64,000 nt of DNA from JACKHA01 sp041401985. Lineage in GTDB: Bacteria > Planctomycetota > Phycisphaerae > Phycisphaerales > UBA1924. The stretch lies in assembly GCA_041401985.1 (NCBI GenBank), contig JAWKTE010000013.1:62001-126000 (forward strand), written 5' to 3'. Below, in pieces: positions 17,665 to 26,770 of the stretch; position 1 is the stretch's first letter; the number at the start of each line of letters is the position of its first letter. Both the position numbers and the translations under genes were made by a program. Below the pieces are notes generated by a model. It was not told where the DNA came from, did not search any database, and was given only the letters and a program-made list of their open reading frames with translations.

Positions 17665-18660
17665 TCAACCCGTTACCGCGCCGACCAACTCGCCCACGCT
17701 CGCCACACCCTGCTCCCGCACCCACCGGTCCAGCCCCTTGACCACCCGCAGCGGGCTCCGGGGATCGGCCATCAGGCCCGTGCCCATCTGCACCGCCGAC
17801 GCACCGGCCAGGATGAACGCCGCGGCGTCCTCCCATCGCAGCACGCCGCCGATGCCGATGATCGGCGTCTGCGTCGGCCTTGCGATCGCGCCGTACGCCT
17901 GGTGGATGAGGCGGACCACGATCGGGTGTACCGCGGGTCCGGACAGCCCACCGGTCACGTTGGCAAGCCGCGGCTTCCGCGTCCGCGCGTCGATCGCCAT
18001 CGCCGGCGTCGTGTTGCACAGGCACAGCGCGTCGGCCCCCGGTCGCCCGCCCGGCCCGCCGCTCGCCGCCGCCCCGCCGCCCTCCGGACGCCCTTCAATC
18101 GCCGCCCGCGCCACGTCCACGATCGACGGGCTGCCCAGCGCCACGGGCGGCAGTTTCACCAGCAGCGGCTTGCCCGGCACCGCCCGGCGCACCTGGTGCA
18201 CGAGTTCGCCCAGCGCCCGCGTGTCCAGCCCGAACTCCGTGCCGCCGTGCACGTTCGGGCACGAGACATTCAGTTCGACCGCGCGAACGCCCTCGATCTG
18301 CCCCAACGCCCCCGCGACGCGGACGTAGTCATCGACCCTGAACCCCGCGGCCGAGCCGATCACGCACGTCTTCACCCCCGCAACCCGCGGCCCCACATCG
18401 CGCTCGAACGCCTCAACGCCGATGTTCGCCAGCCCGATCGCGTTGAGCATCCCGACGCCGAGTTCGACCACCCGCCACGTCTGGTTGCCCTCTCGCGCCT
18501 CGGGCGTGATCGACTTGGTCACCAGCCCGCCGACGCGCGACAGGTCCAGCACGTCGCCCATCTCGTCGAGCGTGCCGCACGTGCCCGCGGCCAGCAGCAC
18601 GGGGTTGCGCAGGTCGATCCCGGCGATGCTCGTGCGGAGGCGGTCGGTGGCGTCGGGCAC
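17665..18660 (-). CDS. pyrD: Dihydroorotate dehydrogenase (class 1B-like)
   Basis: 331 aa. Oxidises dihydroorotate to orotate in pyrimidine synthesis. FMN-barrel motifs are visible: NPVLLAAGTCGTLDEM near the N-terminus, ELNVSCPNVHGG with the class 1 catalytic cysteine, LLVKLPP, NTTPAMAID, TGGLSGPAVHP and GIGGVLRWEDA. The loop around residue 220 has a Gly/Ala-rich insertion. The GTG start at 18660 (VPDATDRLRTSIAG) gives the family N-terminus. A TATCGT hexamer (minus strand, plus 18666-18671) sits only 5 nt before it, consistent with a leaderless mRNA. The asnB stop is 29 nt upstream. No pyrK partner is adjacent. Confidence 0.92.
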   Translation of the reverse strand: MPDATDRLRTSIAGIDLRNPVLLAAGTCGTLDEMGDVLDLSRVGGLVTKSITPEAREGNQTWRVVELGVGMLNAIGLANIGVEAFERDVGPRVAGVKTCVIGSAAGFRVDDYVRVAGALGQIEGVRAVELNVSCPNVHGGTEFGLDTRALGELVHQVRRAVPGKPLLVKLPPVALGSPSIVDVARAAIEGRPEGGGAAASGGPGGRPGADALCLCNTTPAMAIDARTRKPRLANVTGGLSGPAVHPIVVRLIHQAYGAIARPTQTPIIGIGGVLRWEDAAAFILAGASAVQMGTGLMADPRSPLRVVKGLDRWVREQGVASVGELVGAVTG

Positions 18661-18689
18661 GCGGGACGATAGCCGCGAACTGGCCGGGC

Positions 18690-20612
18690 CTACCACCCCC
18701 ACCGCCGCCCCCACATCGCCAGGTTCAGCATGGGCCACGCCAGCCCCCAGACCAGTTCCGGGTTGTGGCGCACCATCGCGATCGCCGCCGGCTCGAACAG
18801 CGACTCGACCAGCGTGCTCCCATCCAGCACGCCGACGGCCCCACGCATCCACGTCTGGAACGGCAGCGGGAACGACGCCTTGGGACGATGCAGGATCGCC
18901 TCGGGCACATGGGCCGCGAACGAGCGGCGGAGGGCGAGCTTCGTGTGCGCCGAGTCTGTCGCCGTGTCCCCGGGGCTGAACTTCAGCCCGATCGGCAGCC
19001 CCTCCGCCCACGCCGCCACCCCCGCATCCGCCAGCGGCGTCCGACCCTCAACCCCCGCCAGCATGGTCGCCCCGTCGAGCCGCTCGAGCAGTCCGACCAG
19101 GTTCACCCGCCGATGCCAACCCAGCACCGCCTGCATCATCGCCTCGTGCCCGCGCCACCCGCGGGCCTCGGCATCGGCGACGCACTCGCCCAGCCCGTCG
19201 CGGTACGTCTCGATCATGGCCGCGTCGCGCTCGATCGCTTCCCAGAACACCGGACGCAGGAACCGCGACTTGGCCTCCGCCGGCACCCACGCGCCGTCGG
19301 CGAGCACGAAGTCACCCAGATCGCGTGCGTGCCCGCCGCCCTCGATCCACCGCCACGCCGACGCCAGCGGCCTGTCGTAGCCGCCGAACAACTCATCGGC
19401 CCCCTCGCCCGACAGCGCCACCACGTTGCCCCGCTCGCGCAGGCACGCCGCGATCCCGTGGATACCGACCTCGTTCGGCGTCGACAACGGCAGGCCGAGC
19501 CGCCCGACCATCCAGCCCCACTGCTCCAGGAACGAATCCCGATCGATCGCCCGCTCCGTGTGGGCGGTGCCCAGATGGGCCGCGGCCAGTCGGGCCATCG
19601 CAAAGTCCGGGCTGCCCGCGTCGCCCGCGTCGATCGCCCCCGTGCAGAACGTCTGGAGTTCGCCGATGTGCCGACGCGTCTCGGCGCAGATGATCGTGCT
19701 GTCCAGCCCGCCGCTGAGCAGGGCGCACAGCGGCACGTCGCTGCGCAGATGCCGGCGGACCGAGTCGGCGACGATCTCGCGCGTTCGGGCGATGGCCTCG
19801 TCCGGGTCGGCGTCGCCCCCACGCTCGCCCGACGATTCCGATCTGCCTCCCAGACCCGCGCCGAGCGGAATCGCCCCGCGCCGCTCGACGATTCCCTCGC
19901 CCGAAAGATCGAACCCGATCCACTCGCCGGGCTTCACGCCACGGACGCCGTCGAACATCGTCCGCGAGCCCAGCGTCCGCCGAATGGTCGTGATGTACGA
20001 ACCGACCGCCGCGAAGTCGGGGCGCGCCGAGATGTGCGGGTGGGCCAGGATCGCCCCGACCTCGCTCGCGAACACGACCTCCTCGCCCCCGCCGGACCCG
20101 CCCGGCACGGTCCCACGCCACGCAAGTAGCGGCTTGATCCCCAGCGGGTCCCGGGCCAGCGTCAGCACATCCCGGCTCGCGTCGAACCACGCCAGCGCGT
20201 ACATGCCCCGCAGGCGGCCCAGCCCCTCGGCCCCCCACGCCATGAGCGCCGCGAGCACCGTCGGCGTGTCGCAGACGCCCTGGGCGTCGCCTTCTTGGAG
20301 CAGTTCACGCAGCGGGCCGCTCTGGCCGAAGCCCTCACGCCGCAGCGCCGCGCGAACCTCGGCGTCGTTGTACAACTCCCCGTTGTAGACCAGCACGTGC
20401 CGCCCGCACGCCGAAGCCAGCGGCTGGGCCCCGCCCTCGCCCGGCCCCACCACCGCAAGCCGCCGGTGCCCGAGCCCAACCGGGCCTTGCATCCAAAGCC
20501 CGTCCCCATCCGGCCCGCGATGGGCCAGGCGGTCGCGCATCGCCGCCAGCCCCGCCCGATCCACCGAGGGGGTCCGCCCACGCACCGTCGCCACGCCGAC
20601 AAGGCCGCACAC
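18690..20612 (-). CDS. asnB: Asparagine synthase (glutamine-hydrolysing)
   Basis: 640 aa. The class II glutamine amidotransferase domain begins with the nucleophile Cys2 (MCGLVGVATV). It continues with HRGPDGDGLW, GHRRLAVV and YNGELYND. The synthetase domain has the PP-loop LLSGGLDSTIICAE near residue 298 and SGEGADELFGGYDRP. It makes asparagine from aspartate with ATP and glutamine. Some paralogues amidate cell-surface glycans instead, and the length alone does not decide. The start codon is GTG. An insertion around residues 245-265 is Gly/Ser-rich. It is followed by pyrD on the same strand. Confidence 0.92.
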   Translation of the reverse strand: MCGLVGVATVRGRTPSVDRAGLAAMRDRLAHRGPDGDGLWMQGPVGLGHRRLAVVGPGEGGAQPLASACGRHVLVYNGELYNDAEVRAALRREGFGQSGPLRELLQEGDAQGVCDTPTVLAALMAWGAEGLGRLRGMYALAWFDASRDVLTLARDPLGIKPLLAWRGTVPGGSGGGEEVVFASEVGAILAHPHISARPDFAAVGSYITTIRRTLGSRTMFDGVRGVKPGEWIGFDLSGEGIVERRGAIPLGAGLGGRSESSGERGGDADPDEAIARTREIVADSVRRHLRSDVPLCALLSGGLDSTIICAETRRHIGELQTFCTGAIDAGDAGSPDFAMARLAAAHLGTAHTERAIDRDSFLEQWGWMVGRLGLPLSTPNEVGIHGIAACLRERGNVVALSGEGADELFGGYDRPLASAWRWIEGGGHARDLGDFVLADGAWVPAEAKSRFLRPVFWEAIERDAAMIETYRDGLGECVADAEARGWRGHEAMMQAVLGWHRRVNLVGLLERLDGATMLAGVEGRTPLADAGVAAWAEGLPIGLKFSPGDTATDSAHTKLALRRSFAAHVPEAILHRPKASFPLPFQTWMRGAVGVLDGSTLVESLFEPAAIAMVRHNPELVWGLAWPMLNLAMWGRRWGW

Positions 20613-21035
20613 GGGGCGACTTATCGGTCATCCCGCAGCCCGCCCGCTTGCATTCCCACCAACCGCCGACGGGGCGAGTCGGGGCGTTCTGCCGGCGCGG
20701 AGTTCCTCGCGGAACCTCTAAGTCTCGGAACAGCCGACGCTTGCCTCGCGTAGACTGTTGGAGCGGGCCGATGGCCCGCCCCCTGCGTGCGATCCGGCAC
20801 CCCCTCCGCCGCGTGTCGCTCGCGGGATTTCGTGCTACCATCCCGTTCCCCTCCAAGGGTTGCACCCAAGGGTGGTCGTGCCGCTTCGTCCGGCGAGCCG
20901 GGGTTCCGCCCCGAATCGCCGGGCCGAGCCGCAGTCCACCCGGTGCGGGCAACCACGGGAGGGCCCCAAGCCGGCGCGGGCTTGCGGGGTTGGGCTCGTG
21001 GGGTCGAGACCTTACTCTGTCCGGAGAGTGTGCCG
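20613..21035. promoter_or_regulatory. Long leader/intergenic region upstream of the HTH-membrane gene
   Basis: 423 nt between divergent asnB and the HTH-membrane gene. TAGACT (20751-20756) and TGCTACCAT with an extended -10 look (20833-20841) are candidate promoters for the plus strand. The second would give a leader of about 190 nt rich in inverted GC repeats. The SD GGAGAG lies 7-12 nt before ATG 21036. Neither open frame crossing here resembles a protein I know. No known riboswitch was recognised. Confidence 0.3.
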
Positions 21036-21854
21036 ATGGCCAAAATGTTCTACACCCTCGAGGAAGCGGCCCAGCGACTGGGCCAGTCCGAGAGCCAGGT
21101 CAAGCAGATGGTCGACTCCGGGCAACTCCAGGAGTTCCGCGACCGCGACCGGATCATGCTCAAGCGCGACCAGGTCGACCTGCTCGCCGGCGATGGCGGC
21201 GACGACGGCGGGCTCGGCAGCGGCGTGGACCTCGAGCCGCTGTCGCTCGCGTCGAGCGGCTTGGGCGCCTCGGGCACCGGCATCTCCCTCGCCGGCGAGA
21301 GCGGCGCGTCCTCCGGCCCGAAGGAGTCCAGCGGCATCTCGATCTTCGACGACGACCTCGAGTCGGCCGACGCCAACGACCAGACCCAGGTGACCGCGTC
21401 CCGCAACGTCGAGTTCGCCGACAAGGGCTCCTCCGCCGGCTCGGGCCTGCTCGAAGCGGCCCGCGAGGCCGACGACACCTCCCTCGGGGCGGACATCCTC
21501 GGCAACGTCTATGGCGATCAGCAGGACACTATGTCCGCCACCGCGACCGACGCGGGCGGCGGCGGCGCCCTGTTCGAGACCACCGGCGCCGAGATCGCCG
21601 ACACCCCCGCCATGGCCCCCATGATGCAGATGGAGGCCTTCGACGGCAAGGGCTCCGGCCTGGCCGGCGGGCTGGCACTGGGCATGGTCCTCACGCTCGC
21701 CCTGGCGATCGCCGTGGCCGTGTTCAGCATCACCGGCATGTCCGGCGGGCTGCTCGAGACCATCACCGGCAACTTCTGGGCGGTGGTCGGCGGCCTCGGC
21801 GGCTTCACCCTCATCGCCGGCGTCATCGGCATGGTCGTCGGCGGCAAGAGCTGA
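21036..21854 (+). CDS. MerR/excisionase-type HTH protein with two C-terminal membrane helices
   Basis: 272 aa. Residues 4-50 form a MerR/excisionase-like helix-turn-helix (FYTLEEAAQRLGQSESQVKQ, RDRIMLKRDQVDLLA). A long acidic, Ser/Gly-rich linker follows (about 55-205). Two hydrophobic helices come at about 212-232 and 246-268, and the protein ends GGKS. The HTH fold in such planctomycete proteins may bind DNA or act only as an adaptor. With the linker it would hang from the inner membrane into the cytoplasm. The start is ATG 21036 with GGAGAG before it. The glycosyltransferase gene follows 83 nt downstream. Function unknown. Confidence 0.8.
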   Translation: MAKMFYTLEEAAQRLGQSESQVKQMVDSGQLQEFRDRDRIMLKRDQVDLLAGDGGDDGGLGSGVDLEPLSLASSGLGASGTGISLAGESGASSGPKESSGISIFDDDLESADANDQTQVTASRNVEFADKGSSAGSGLLEAAREADDTSLGADILGNVYGDQQDTMSATATDAGGGGALFETTGAEIADTPAMAPMMQMEAFDGKGSGLAGGLALGMVLTLALAIAVAVFSITGMSGGLLETITGNFWAVVGGLGGFTLIAGVIGMVVGGKS

Positions 21855-21937
21855 GGCCTTCCAGCGGACCGCCCTCGCACCCGCGGGAAGGCCGCCCTCG
21901 CCCCGCACGCTGTCCCGCCCGCACGTTCTCCAGTGGG

Positions 21938-22987
21938 ATGGACGACTTCCGGCGCATCCTGCTGATCCGCCCGAGCGCGCTCGGCGATGTCTGCCGCTCC
22001 GTGCCCGTACTCACCACGCTCCGCGCCGCCTTCCCCCAGGCCAGGATCGACTGGCTCGTACAGGACGCCTTCGCCGCGGCCATCGAGCACCACCCGGCTC
22101 TGACGAGCGCGATCGGCTTCCCCCGCAAGGCGTTCGCCGGCGGCATCACGCCGGCGCGAATCGCCGCGTTCCTCGAGTGGGCCGGCTGCCTCGCCGAGCC
22201 GGGTTACGACCTGGTCGTGGACGTGCAGGGCCTGGCCCGCAGCGCGCTGCTGGGCTGGATGTCGGGGGCGGCGTGCCGCGTCGGCGAGGCCGGAGCCCGC
22301 GAGGGCGCGCCGCTGCTCTACACCCGCCGCGTGCCCGTGCCGGGCGAGTGGCACACGGTGGACCGCATGCTCGGCGTGGTGTGCGCGGGGCTGGGGATCG
22401 CGCCGGCCGTTGACATGCGCCTGCACACCGACGCCCATTCGCGCGAGCGCGCGAAAGAACTGGTCGGTTCGCGCGATCGCTACGTGCTGCTTGCCCCGAC
22501 GAGCCGCTGGGCGGCCAAACGCTGGCCCGCCGATCGGTTCGCCGCGCTGGCGGCCCGACTCCTGGAAGACGCCGGCGCGTCCATCGTCGTCGTGGGCGGG
22601 CGCGACGAACGCGACCAGTGCGGCCCGCTGCTCGAACTCGCCGCACGCGACTCCAGAGTTGTCGACCTGGTCGGCCGGACCGACATCGCCACCCTGATGG
22701 CCCTGATCGAGCGGGCGACGCTGGTCGTCGCCAACGACTCGGCGGCCTTGCACATGGGCGTCGGGTTCGACCGACCGTGCGTCGGACTGTTCGGCCCGAC
22801 GCGGGTCGATCTCGTCGGGCCGTACCGGCGCGAGCGCGACGTGATCCAGCGCCTCCAGCCCGGCGACGACCCGAACCACAAACGCGACGCCAACGCGGCG
22901 ATGATGGCGCGTATCACGGTCGACGAGGTCGAAGCGGCGTGCGTCGATCGCCTCGGGACGAGCGCCGGACCACTGCCGCGATCGTGA
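21938..22987 (+). CDS. Glycosyltransferase family 9 (heptosyltransferase-like)
   Basis: 349 aa. The GT-B fold family that adds ADP-heptose or related sugars to lipopolysaccharide core. Hallmarks are the N-terminal RILLIRPSALGDVCRSVPVL, YDLVVDVQGLARSALL, LAPTSRWAAKRWPADRFA and the nucleotide-binding NDSAALHMGVGFDRPCVGLFG region. The start ATG 21938 (MDDFRRILLIRPS) is set by homology. The longer upstream frame is a shadow of the HTH gene. Planctomycete outer membranes carry LPS-like glycolipids, so an envelope role is likely. The donor sugar cannot be told from sequence. Confidence 0.9.
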   Translation: MDDFRRILLIRPSALGDVCRSVPVLTTLRAAFPQARIDWLVQDAFAAAIEHHPALTSAIGFPRKAFAGGITPARIAAFLEWAGCLAEPGYDLVVDVQGLARSALLGWMSGAACRVGEAGAREGAPLLYTRRVPVPGEWHTVDRMLGVVCAGLGIAPAVDMRLHTDAHSRERAKELVGSRDRYVLLAPTSRWAAKRWPADRFAALAARLLEDAGASIVVVGGRDERDQCGPLLELAARDSRVVDLVGRTDIATLMALIERATLVVANDSAALHMGVGFDRPCVGLFGPTRVDLVGPYRRERDVIQRLQPGDDPNHKRDANAAMMARITVDEVEAACVDRLGTSAGPLPRS

Positions 22988-23133
22988 GATTGCGATGGCC
23001 GCTCCCCTGGTGCCACCGGGCGTGACACGCCCGATGGCGTGCAACCGGATGCGCGGAGCAGCGGGCCGCTCGCACCAGCCGCCCCGAGCCGCGGCCCGAG
23101 GCACAGAGGAACGACGCCCTCGCACCGTCACGC

Positions 23134-24548
23134 TCACGGCTGCGTCCCGTACACCATCGCAACCGCAACGTCGTTGACGTTCGTGCCCGTCGGCCCGGTG
23201 CGGACGAGCAGGCCCAGCGCGCCGAGGGCCGCGTGGCTGTCGTGGCGGGCCAGCGCCCCGCCCAGGTCGACGCCGCGCTCGCGGGCGAGTGCGCCGGTGT
23301 GCGAGTCGACCACCGCGCCCGCGGTGTCCGTCGGGCCGTCGATCCCGTCTGTCGCCAGAGTCGCGACGCAGACGCGCGCGCCCAAGTGGGCAAGTCCCTC
23401 GAGTTCGATCCCCGCGGCCAGGGCCAGTTCCTGGTTCCGACCGCCCAGCCCCGTCGCATCGCCGACGTCCACGGTCGTCTCGCCCGCGTACACGACCGCG
23501 AAGGAAGCGTCCGCGGCCGCGGACTCCGCGATCGCGTCGCCGACCAGCCCTCGCCCGATCGCGCCCGCCTCGCCCTCCACCCGGCAGACAACCTTCACCG
23601 CAAACCCCACGCGCAACAGGGCATCGCGCGCAGCGACCGCAGCAACCTGATTGCTCGCAATGACCGTTGACACAACTCCTCGAACGCCGCGTCACCGGGC
23701 TTTGGCGTCTCGTCGAACTCGCCGTCGCGCCCGCCCGCAGGTGCGCGACCACCGTCGGCGCGCTTCCCGCGACGCCGCGCGTTCGAGCACCGCCAGCGCC
23801 TCAGCGTAGGTCGTCGGGTCCGGCGCCAGCGGGCCCGAGGAGATCACATCGAGCGGGTCGCCGAGGACATCGGAAACCACGAACGCCAGCACAGCGGGCG
23901 AGCCGGGGCGTGGCCCGCCCCGACCAGCCGGGCCAGCCTGCCACCCTTCAGCCGCTCGCAGTGCTTGCGCACACAGTTGAGTTCGCGGATCGGGGCCCCG
24001 GCACGCAGCAGACGGCGCGTCGCGCCGGTCAGGTCGTCGAGCGTCAGACTCCCCGCGGGCCAGGCCAGCAGCGCCGAGCCGCCGCCGGACATGAGCACGA
24101 GCAGAAGTTCATCGGGTGCGGTTGCTCGGGCGAAGGCCTCGACCCGCCGGGCCGCGGCCACGTTTCGCGACGTGGCGATCGGGTGATCGGCCTCCAGCAC
24201 CTCGAACCCCGTCGCCCGCGCCGCCGAAGCAGCGTCCGGGTGCGGCGACGTCACAACCAATCCCGCGCACCCCCGCGCCGCCCCAGCACCCGCGCCCCCC
24301 GCGCCGCCGCCGAGCAGCCGCGCCGCCTCGCGCGCCATCGGCACGCCAGCCTTGCCGATCGCCAGGACACGCACACGCCCCGCCTGGGAGAGCAACGCAT
24401 GCGCCGGCTCGCGGCTCCAGGCCCGCTCGAGCGCCGCCGCCGGGTCCGCGGCCCGAAGGACCGCCTCGCGCACCGCCGCCGCGTGGGCCTCCGAGTCCTC
24501 GAACCGGGGCGCGACGGAACGCGGCGTTGGCGACTCCGAATCAGGCAT
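23134..24548 (-). pseudogene. Glycerate 2-kinase (GckA/MOFRL), frame broken about four times
   Basis: The N-terminal half (24548 to about 23897) reads as a glycerate kinase: RVLAIGKAGVPMAREAARLL, TSPHPDA, EADHPIATSRN, LMSGGGSALLAWP, LNCVRKHCERLKGGRLA. The C-terminal MOFRL domain (about 23670 to 23134) is intact: STVIASNQVAAVAARDAL, GGRNQELALAAG, ATDGIDGPTDTAGA. Between them the expected sequence continues but hops frames at about 23896 (PAVLAFVVSDVLGDPLDV), 23787 (VAGSAPTVVAHLRAG), 23735 (GEFDETPKPGDAAFEE) and 23672. Since both flanks are pristine and the breaks sit within about 230 nt, a locally poor consensus or a recent pseudogene are both possible. The enzyme phosphorylates glycerate to 2-phosphoglycerate. 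Confidence 0.85.
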
Positions 24549-24681
24549 GGGCGATCCGTTTCCCAGTCAAGCCCCAACCCCGCGATCCACGGGCGATCCG
24601 GATCGCCCCATCCGCCGGAACCGTGGTACGCTGGCGATCGCCCGCCGCCCGAGGTGGCCCGACCCGCAGGAGTCTTCGACG

Positions 24682-25056
24682 ATGCAGTACGACCCGAACC
24701 GAGGGTATCCGCCGCCAAACTATGGCCCCGGCCCGCAGCCATACCCCCAGCAGCCGCCGGTGCACCCAAACTACCGGCACCTGCGCCCCCACCGCGGCGG
24801 CATGATCCTGACCCTGGGCATTCTCAGCATCGTGCTGTGCCAGTTGCTCGGTCCGTTCGCCTGGTCGATGGGGTCCAGCGACCTCAACGCCATCGATCGC
24901 GGCGAGATGGACCCCATGGGGCGCGGCACCACGCAGGCCGGCAAGATCACCGGGATCATCGGCACGATCTTCCTGATCATCAGCCTGCTCATCATCGTGC
25001 TGCAGTTCGTGCTGGGCGTGGCGATCCTTGGCGCCGCCGCCAGCAGCACGCCCTGA
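24682..25056 (+). CDS. DUF4190-like small membrane protein
   Basis: 124 aa. A Pro/Tyr/Gln-rich cytosolic N-terminus (MQYDPNRGYPPPNYGPGPQP) precedes two membrane helices (GGMILTLGILSIVLCQLLGP and IIGTIFLIISLLIIVLQFVL). The loop NAIDRGEMDPMGRGTTQAGK is characteristic of DUF4190. The start at ATG 24682 has GCAGGAG about 12 nt before it. A TACGCT hexamer at 24627-24632 may be its -10. The next gene starts 1 nt after the stop. The function of the family is unknown. Confidence 0.82.
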   Translation: MQYDPNRGYPPPNYGPGPQPYPQQPPVHPNYRHLRPHRGGMILTLGILSIVLCQLLGPFAWSMGSSDLNAIDRGEMDPMGRGTTQAGKITGIIGTIFLIISLLIIVLQFVLGVAILGAAASSTP

Positions 25057-25057
25057 C

Positions 25058-25564
25058 ATGGTCGCGCCCGGGGCTCATGCCATGTTCCGCATCGAGCGGG
25101 TGGACCCCTCGCACCGCTGGCCCCGCGTGCCGCTGCTGTGCCTGGGCGCCGCCGCCCTCTGGACGATCCTGGTGATGCTGGCCGCGTGGTGGCTGCCCGC
25201 GGCCAGCCGGGGCCAGTCGCCCACCACCCCCTGCCTGCTCCGGGCCACCACCGGCGTGCCCTGCCCGACCTGCGGCGGCACCCGGGCGGTCACGGCCCTG
25301 GTCGGCGGCGACGTCGCCGGGGCCATCGCGTGGAACCCGCTGGTCATCGCCAGCCTTTTGCTGCTGGCGGTGTGGTTCGGGCTGCGGGTCGGGCTGCTGC
25401 GGCGCGTGGTTGTCGTGCGACGCCGGTGGCTCGTGCCGGTGGTGATGGTCGCGCTCGTGCTGGCCAACTGGGCGTATGTGCTGGCGACGCAGGGAATCGA
25501 TCGCCGTGACCAGGCCGCGACGCCCGAGCCACTCCAAGACGCAGCACAACCGTCGAGCCGATAG
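25058..25564 (+). CDS. DUF2752 membrane protein
   Basis: About 168 aa with three membrane helices. The DUF2752 signature is clear: CLLRATTGVPCPTCGGTRA followed by ALVGGDVAGAIAWNPL. The CPxCGGTR cysteines are conserved in the family. The start could be ATG 25058, immediately after the DUF4190 stop, or ATG 25082 (MFRIERVDPS). Neither has a clear SD and coupling favours the first. The two genes form an evident membrane-protein pair. Function unknown. Confidence 0.82.
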   Translation: MVAPGAHAMFRIERVDPSHRWPRVPLLCLGAAALWTILVMLAAWWLPAASRGQSPTTPCLLRATTGVPCPTCGGTRAVTALVGGDVAGAIAWNPLVIASLLLLAVWFGLRVGLLRRVVVVRRRWLVPVVMVALVLANWAYVLATQGIDRRDQAATPEPLQDAAQPSSR

Positions 25565-25593
25565 CGGCCCCGGCCCCAACGACACCCACACCC

Positions 25594-26340
25594 CTACGGG
25601 CTTGGCACCATCACCGTTTCCCCGCTCCGGCCGTCGTACGCACCCAGCACGCAGTCCACGATCACCCCCGCCACATCCTCCGGCTGCAGGCACCGCTCGC
25701 GCGGCACCATCTGCTCATCGAACAGCGAACGCAGCAGACCCGTCTCCACCGCCCCCGGCGCGACGGCGAACGCCCGCAGCCCCGCCGCCGCCCCTTCGCT
25801 GGCCGTCGCGCGCGTCAGCGTGTTCACCGCCGCCTTCGCGGCCCCGTACACGCCAAGGCCCGGGAACGGATCGACGCTGGCCGTGCTCGACACATTGACG
25901 ATGCACGCCGACCGCACCCGCGAAGCCGCGGCCTTCGCGTCCGTCAGCGCCCCCCACGCCGCCCGCGTCGCCCACACCGGCGCGAGCGCGTTGATCTCAA
26001 AGATCCGCCGCACCGTCGCGCCATCGGCATCCGCAACCGACACCAGCGGCGACCATCCCGCGTTGTTCACCAGCACATCGAGCCGCCCGAACCGCTCCAC
26101 CGCCGCCGCCACCATCTGCTCGTTGCCCTCCGGCGTCGACAGATCGGCCGGCACAACGTGCGCGCTCCCTGCTGGGGCGGTGGTCGAGCCGGCCGCGATC
26201 TCCGCCGCCACGCTCTCAAGCCGGCCCCGGTCCCGCCCGACCAGCACAACCGCATACCCCTCGCGCGCCAGCATCAGGGCCGCGGCCCGCCCGATGCCCG
26301 AGCCGGCCCCTGTCACAATCGCAACGTTCGGTCGGTCCAT
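25594..26340 (-). CDS. SDR-family oxidoreductase
   Basis: 248 aa classical short-chain dehydrogenase/reductase. The Rossmann cofactor motif TGAGSGIG is near residue 9. Then come NNAGWSPL, the catalytic Ser in NVSSTASVDPF and the YxxxK pair in VYGAAKAAVNTL. Arg/Asp residues after strand 2 (VGRDRGRLES) hint at NADP(H) preference. The start ATG 26340 (MDRPNVAIVTG) gives the family length. The longer frame from 26379 adds 13 unlikely residues. The substrate is unknown. It is divergent from the small membrane-protein gene at 26453. Confidence 0.9.
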   Translation of the reverse strand: MDRPNVAIVTGAGSGIGRAAALMLAREGYAVVLVGRDRGRLESVAAEIAAGSTTAPAGSAHVVPADLSTPEGNEQMVAAAVERFGRLDVLVNNAGWSPLVSVADADGATVRRIFEINALAPVWATRAAWGALTDAKAAASRVRSACIVNVSSTASVDPFPGLGVYGAAKAAVNTLTRATASEGAAAGLRAFAVAPGAVETGLLRSLFDEQMVPRERCLQPEDVAGVIVDCVLGAYDGRSGETVMVPSP

Positions 26341-26452
26341 CTCGCTCGTTCCGTCCGTGAGAGCCCGCGGCAAGGACATACACGCGCGCCCTGCAACCGC
26401 CGCGTCGCAGAGGCGTACCCATTCTCGCGGGATGGGGGTGAAGGGTCAACGG

Positions 26453-26767
26453 ATGACCGGATCACCCGGAACGGATCACCACACCACCGGTTCATGGGAT
26501 GCCAGCCGGCACGCGGCACAACCGCGGCCAGCCGCCGCGCGCGGCCTCGCCCATCGCCCCGCCGTGCGATCCGCCGTCGCGCTCGCGCTGCTCATCGGCC
26601 CCGTGGCCGCGGCGTTCGGCTTGCTCGCGCTGGCCCCGTCGCCGCGCACCGCCGGGGCCGCCACCCAGGCCGGCCATGCCCAGCCGCGGCCCGAATCGCA
26701 TCCGGAACCCGCAACCGAACACGCCGCCGCCAATCCCGATGACGATGGCCGCGCGATCGCCCGCTGA
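26453..26767 (+). CDS. Small single-pass membrane protein (hypothetical)
   Basis: 104 aa. A polar, His/Pro/Arg-rich N-terminus is followed by one membrane helix (AVALALLIGPVAAAFGLLAL, residues about 47-66). A Pro/Glu/Ala-rich tail ends in NPDDDGRAIAR. ATG 26453 is preferred because GAAGGG lies 7 nt upstream. The in-frame ATG at 26432 lacks an SD. It ends 3 nt before the convergent map stop. No family is recognised. The inside-positive topology and SD support a real gene, but homology was not seen. Confidence 0.5.
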   Translation: MTGSPGTDHHTTGSWDASRHAAQPRPAAARGLAHRPAVRSAVALALLIGPVAAAFGLLALAPSPRTAGAATQAGHAQPRPESHPEPATEHAAANPDDDGRAIAR

Positions 26768-26770
26768 TCT

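Noticed and set aside
20621..21043. 140-aa minus-strand ORF upstream of the HTH gene
   Set aside because: No motif, atypical composition, overlaps the probable promoter and leader.
26432..26452. Longer start for the small membrane protein
   Set aside because: No SD before ATG 26432, while GAAGGG precedes ATG 26453.
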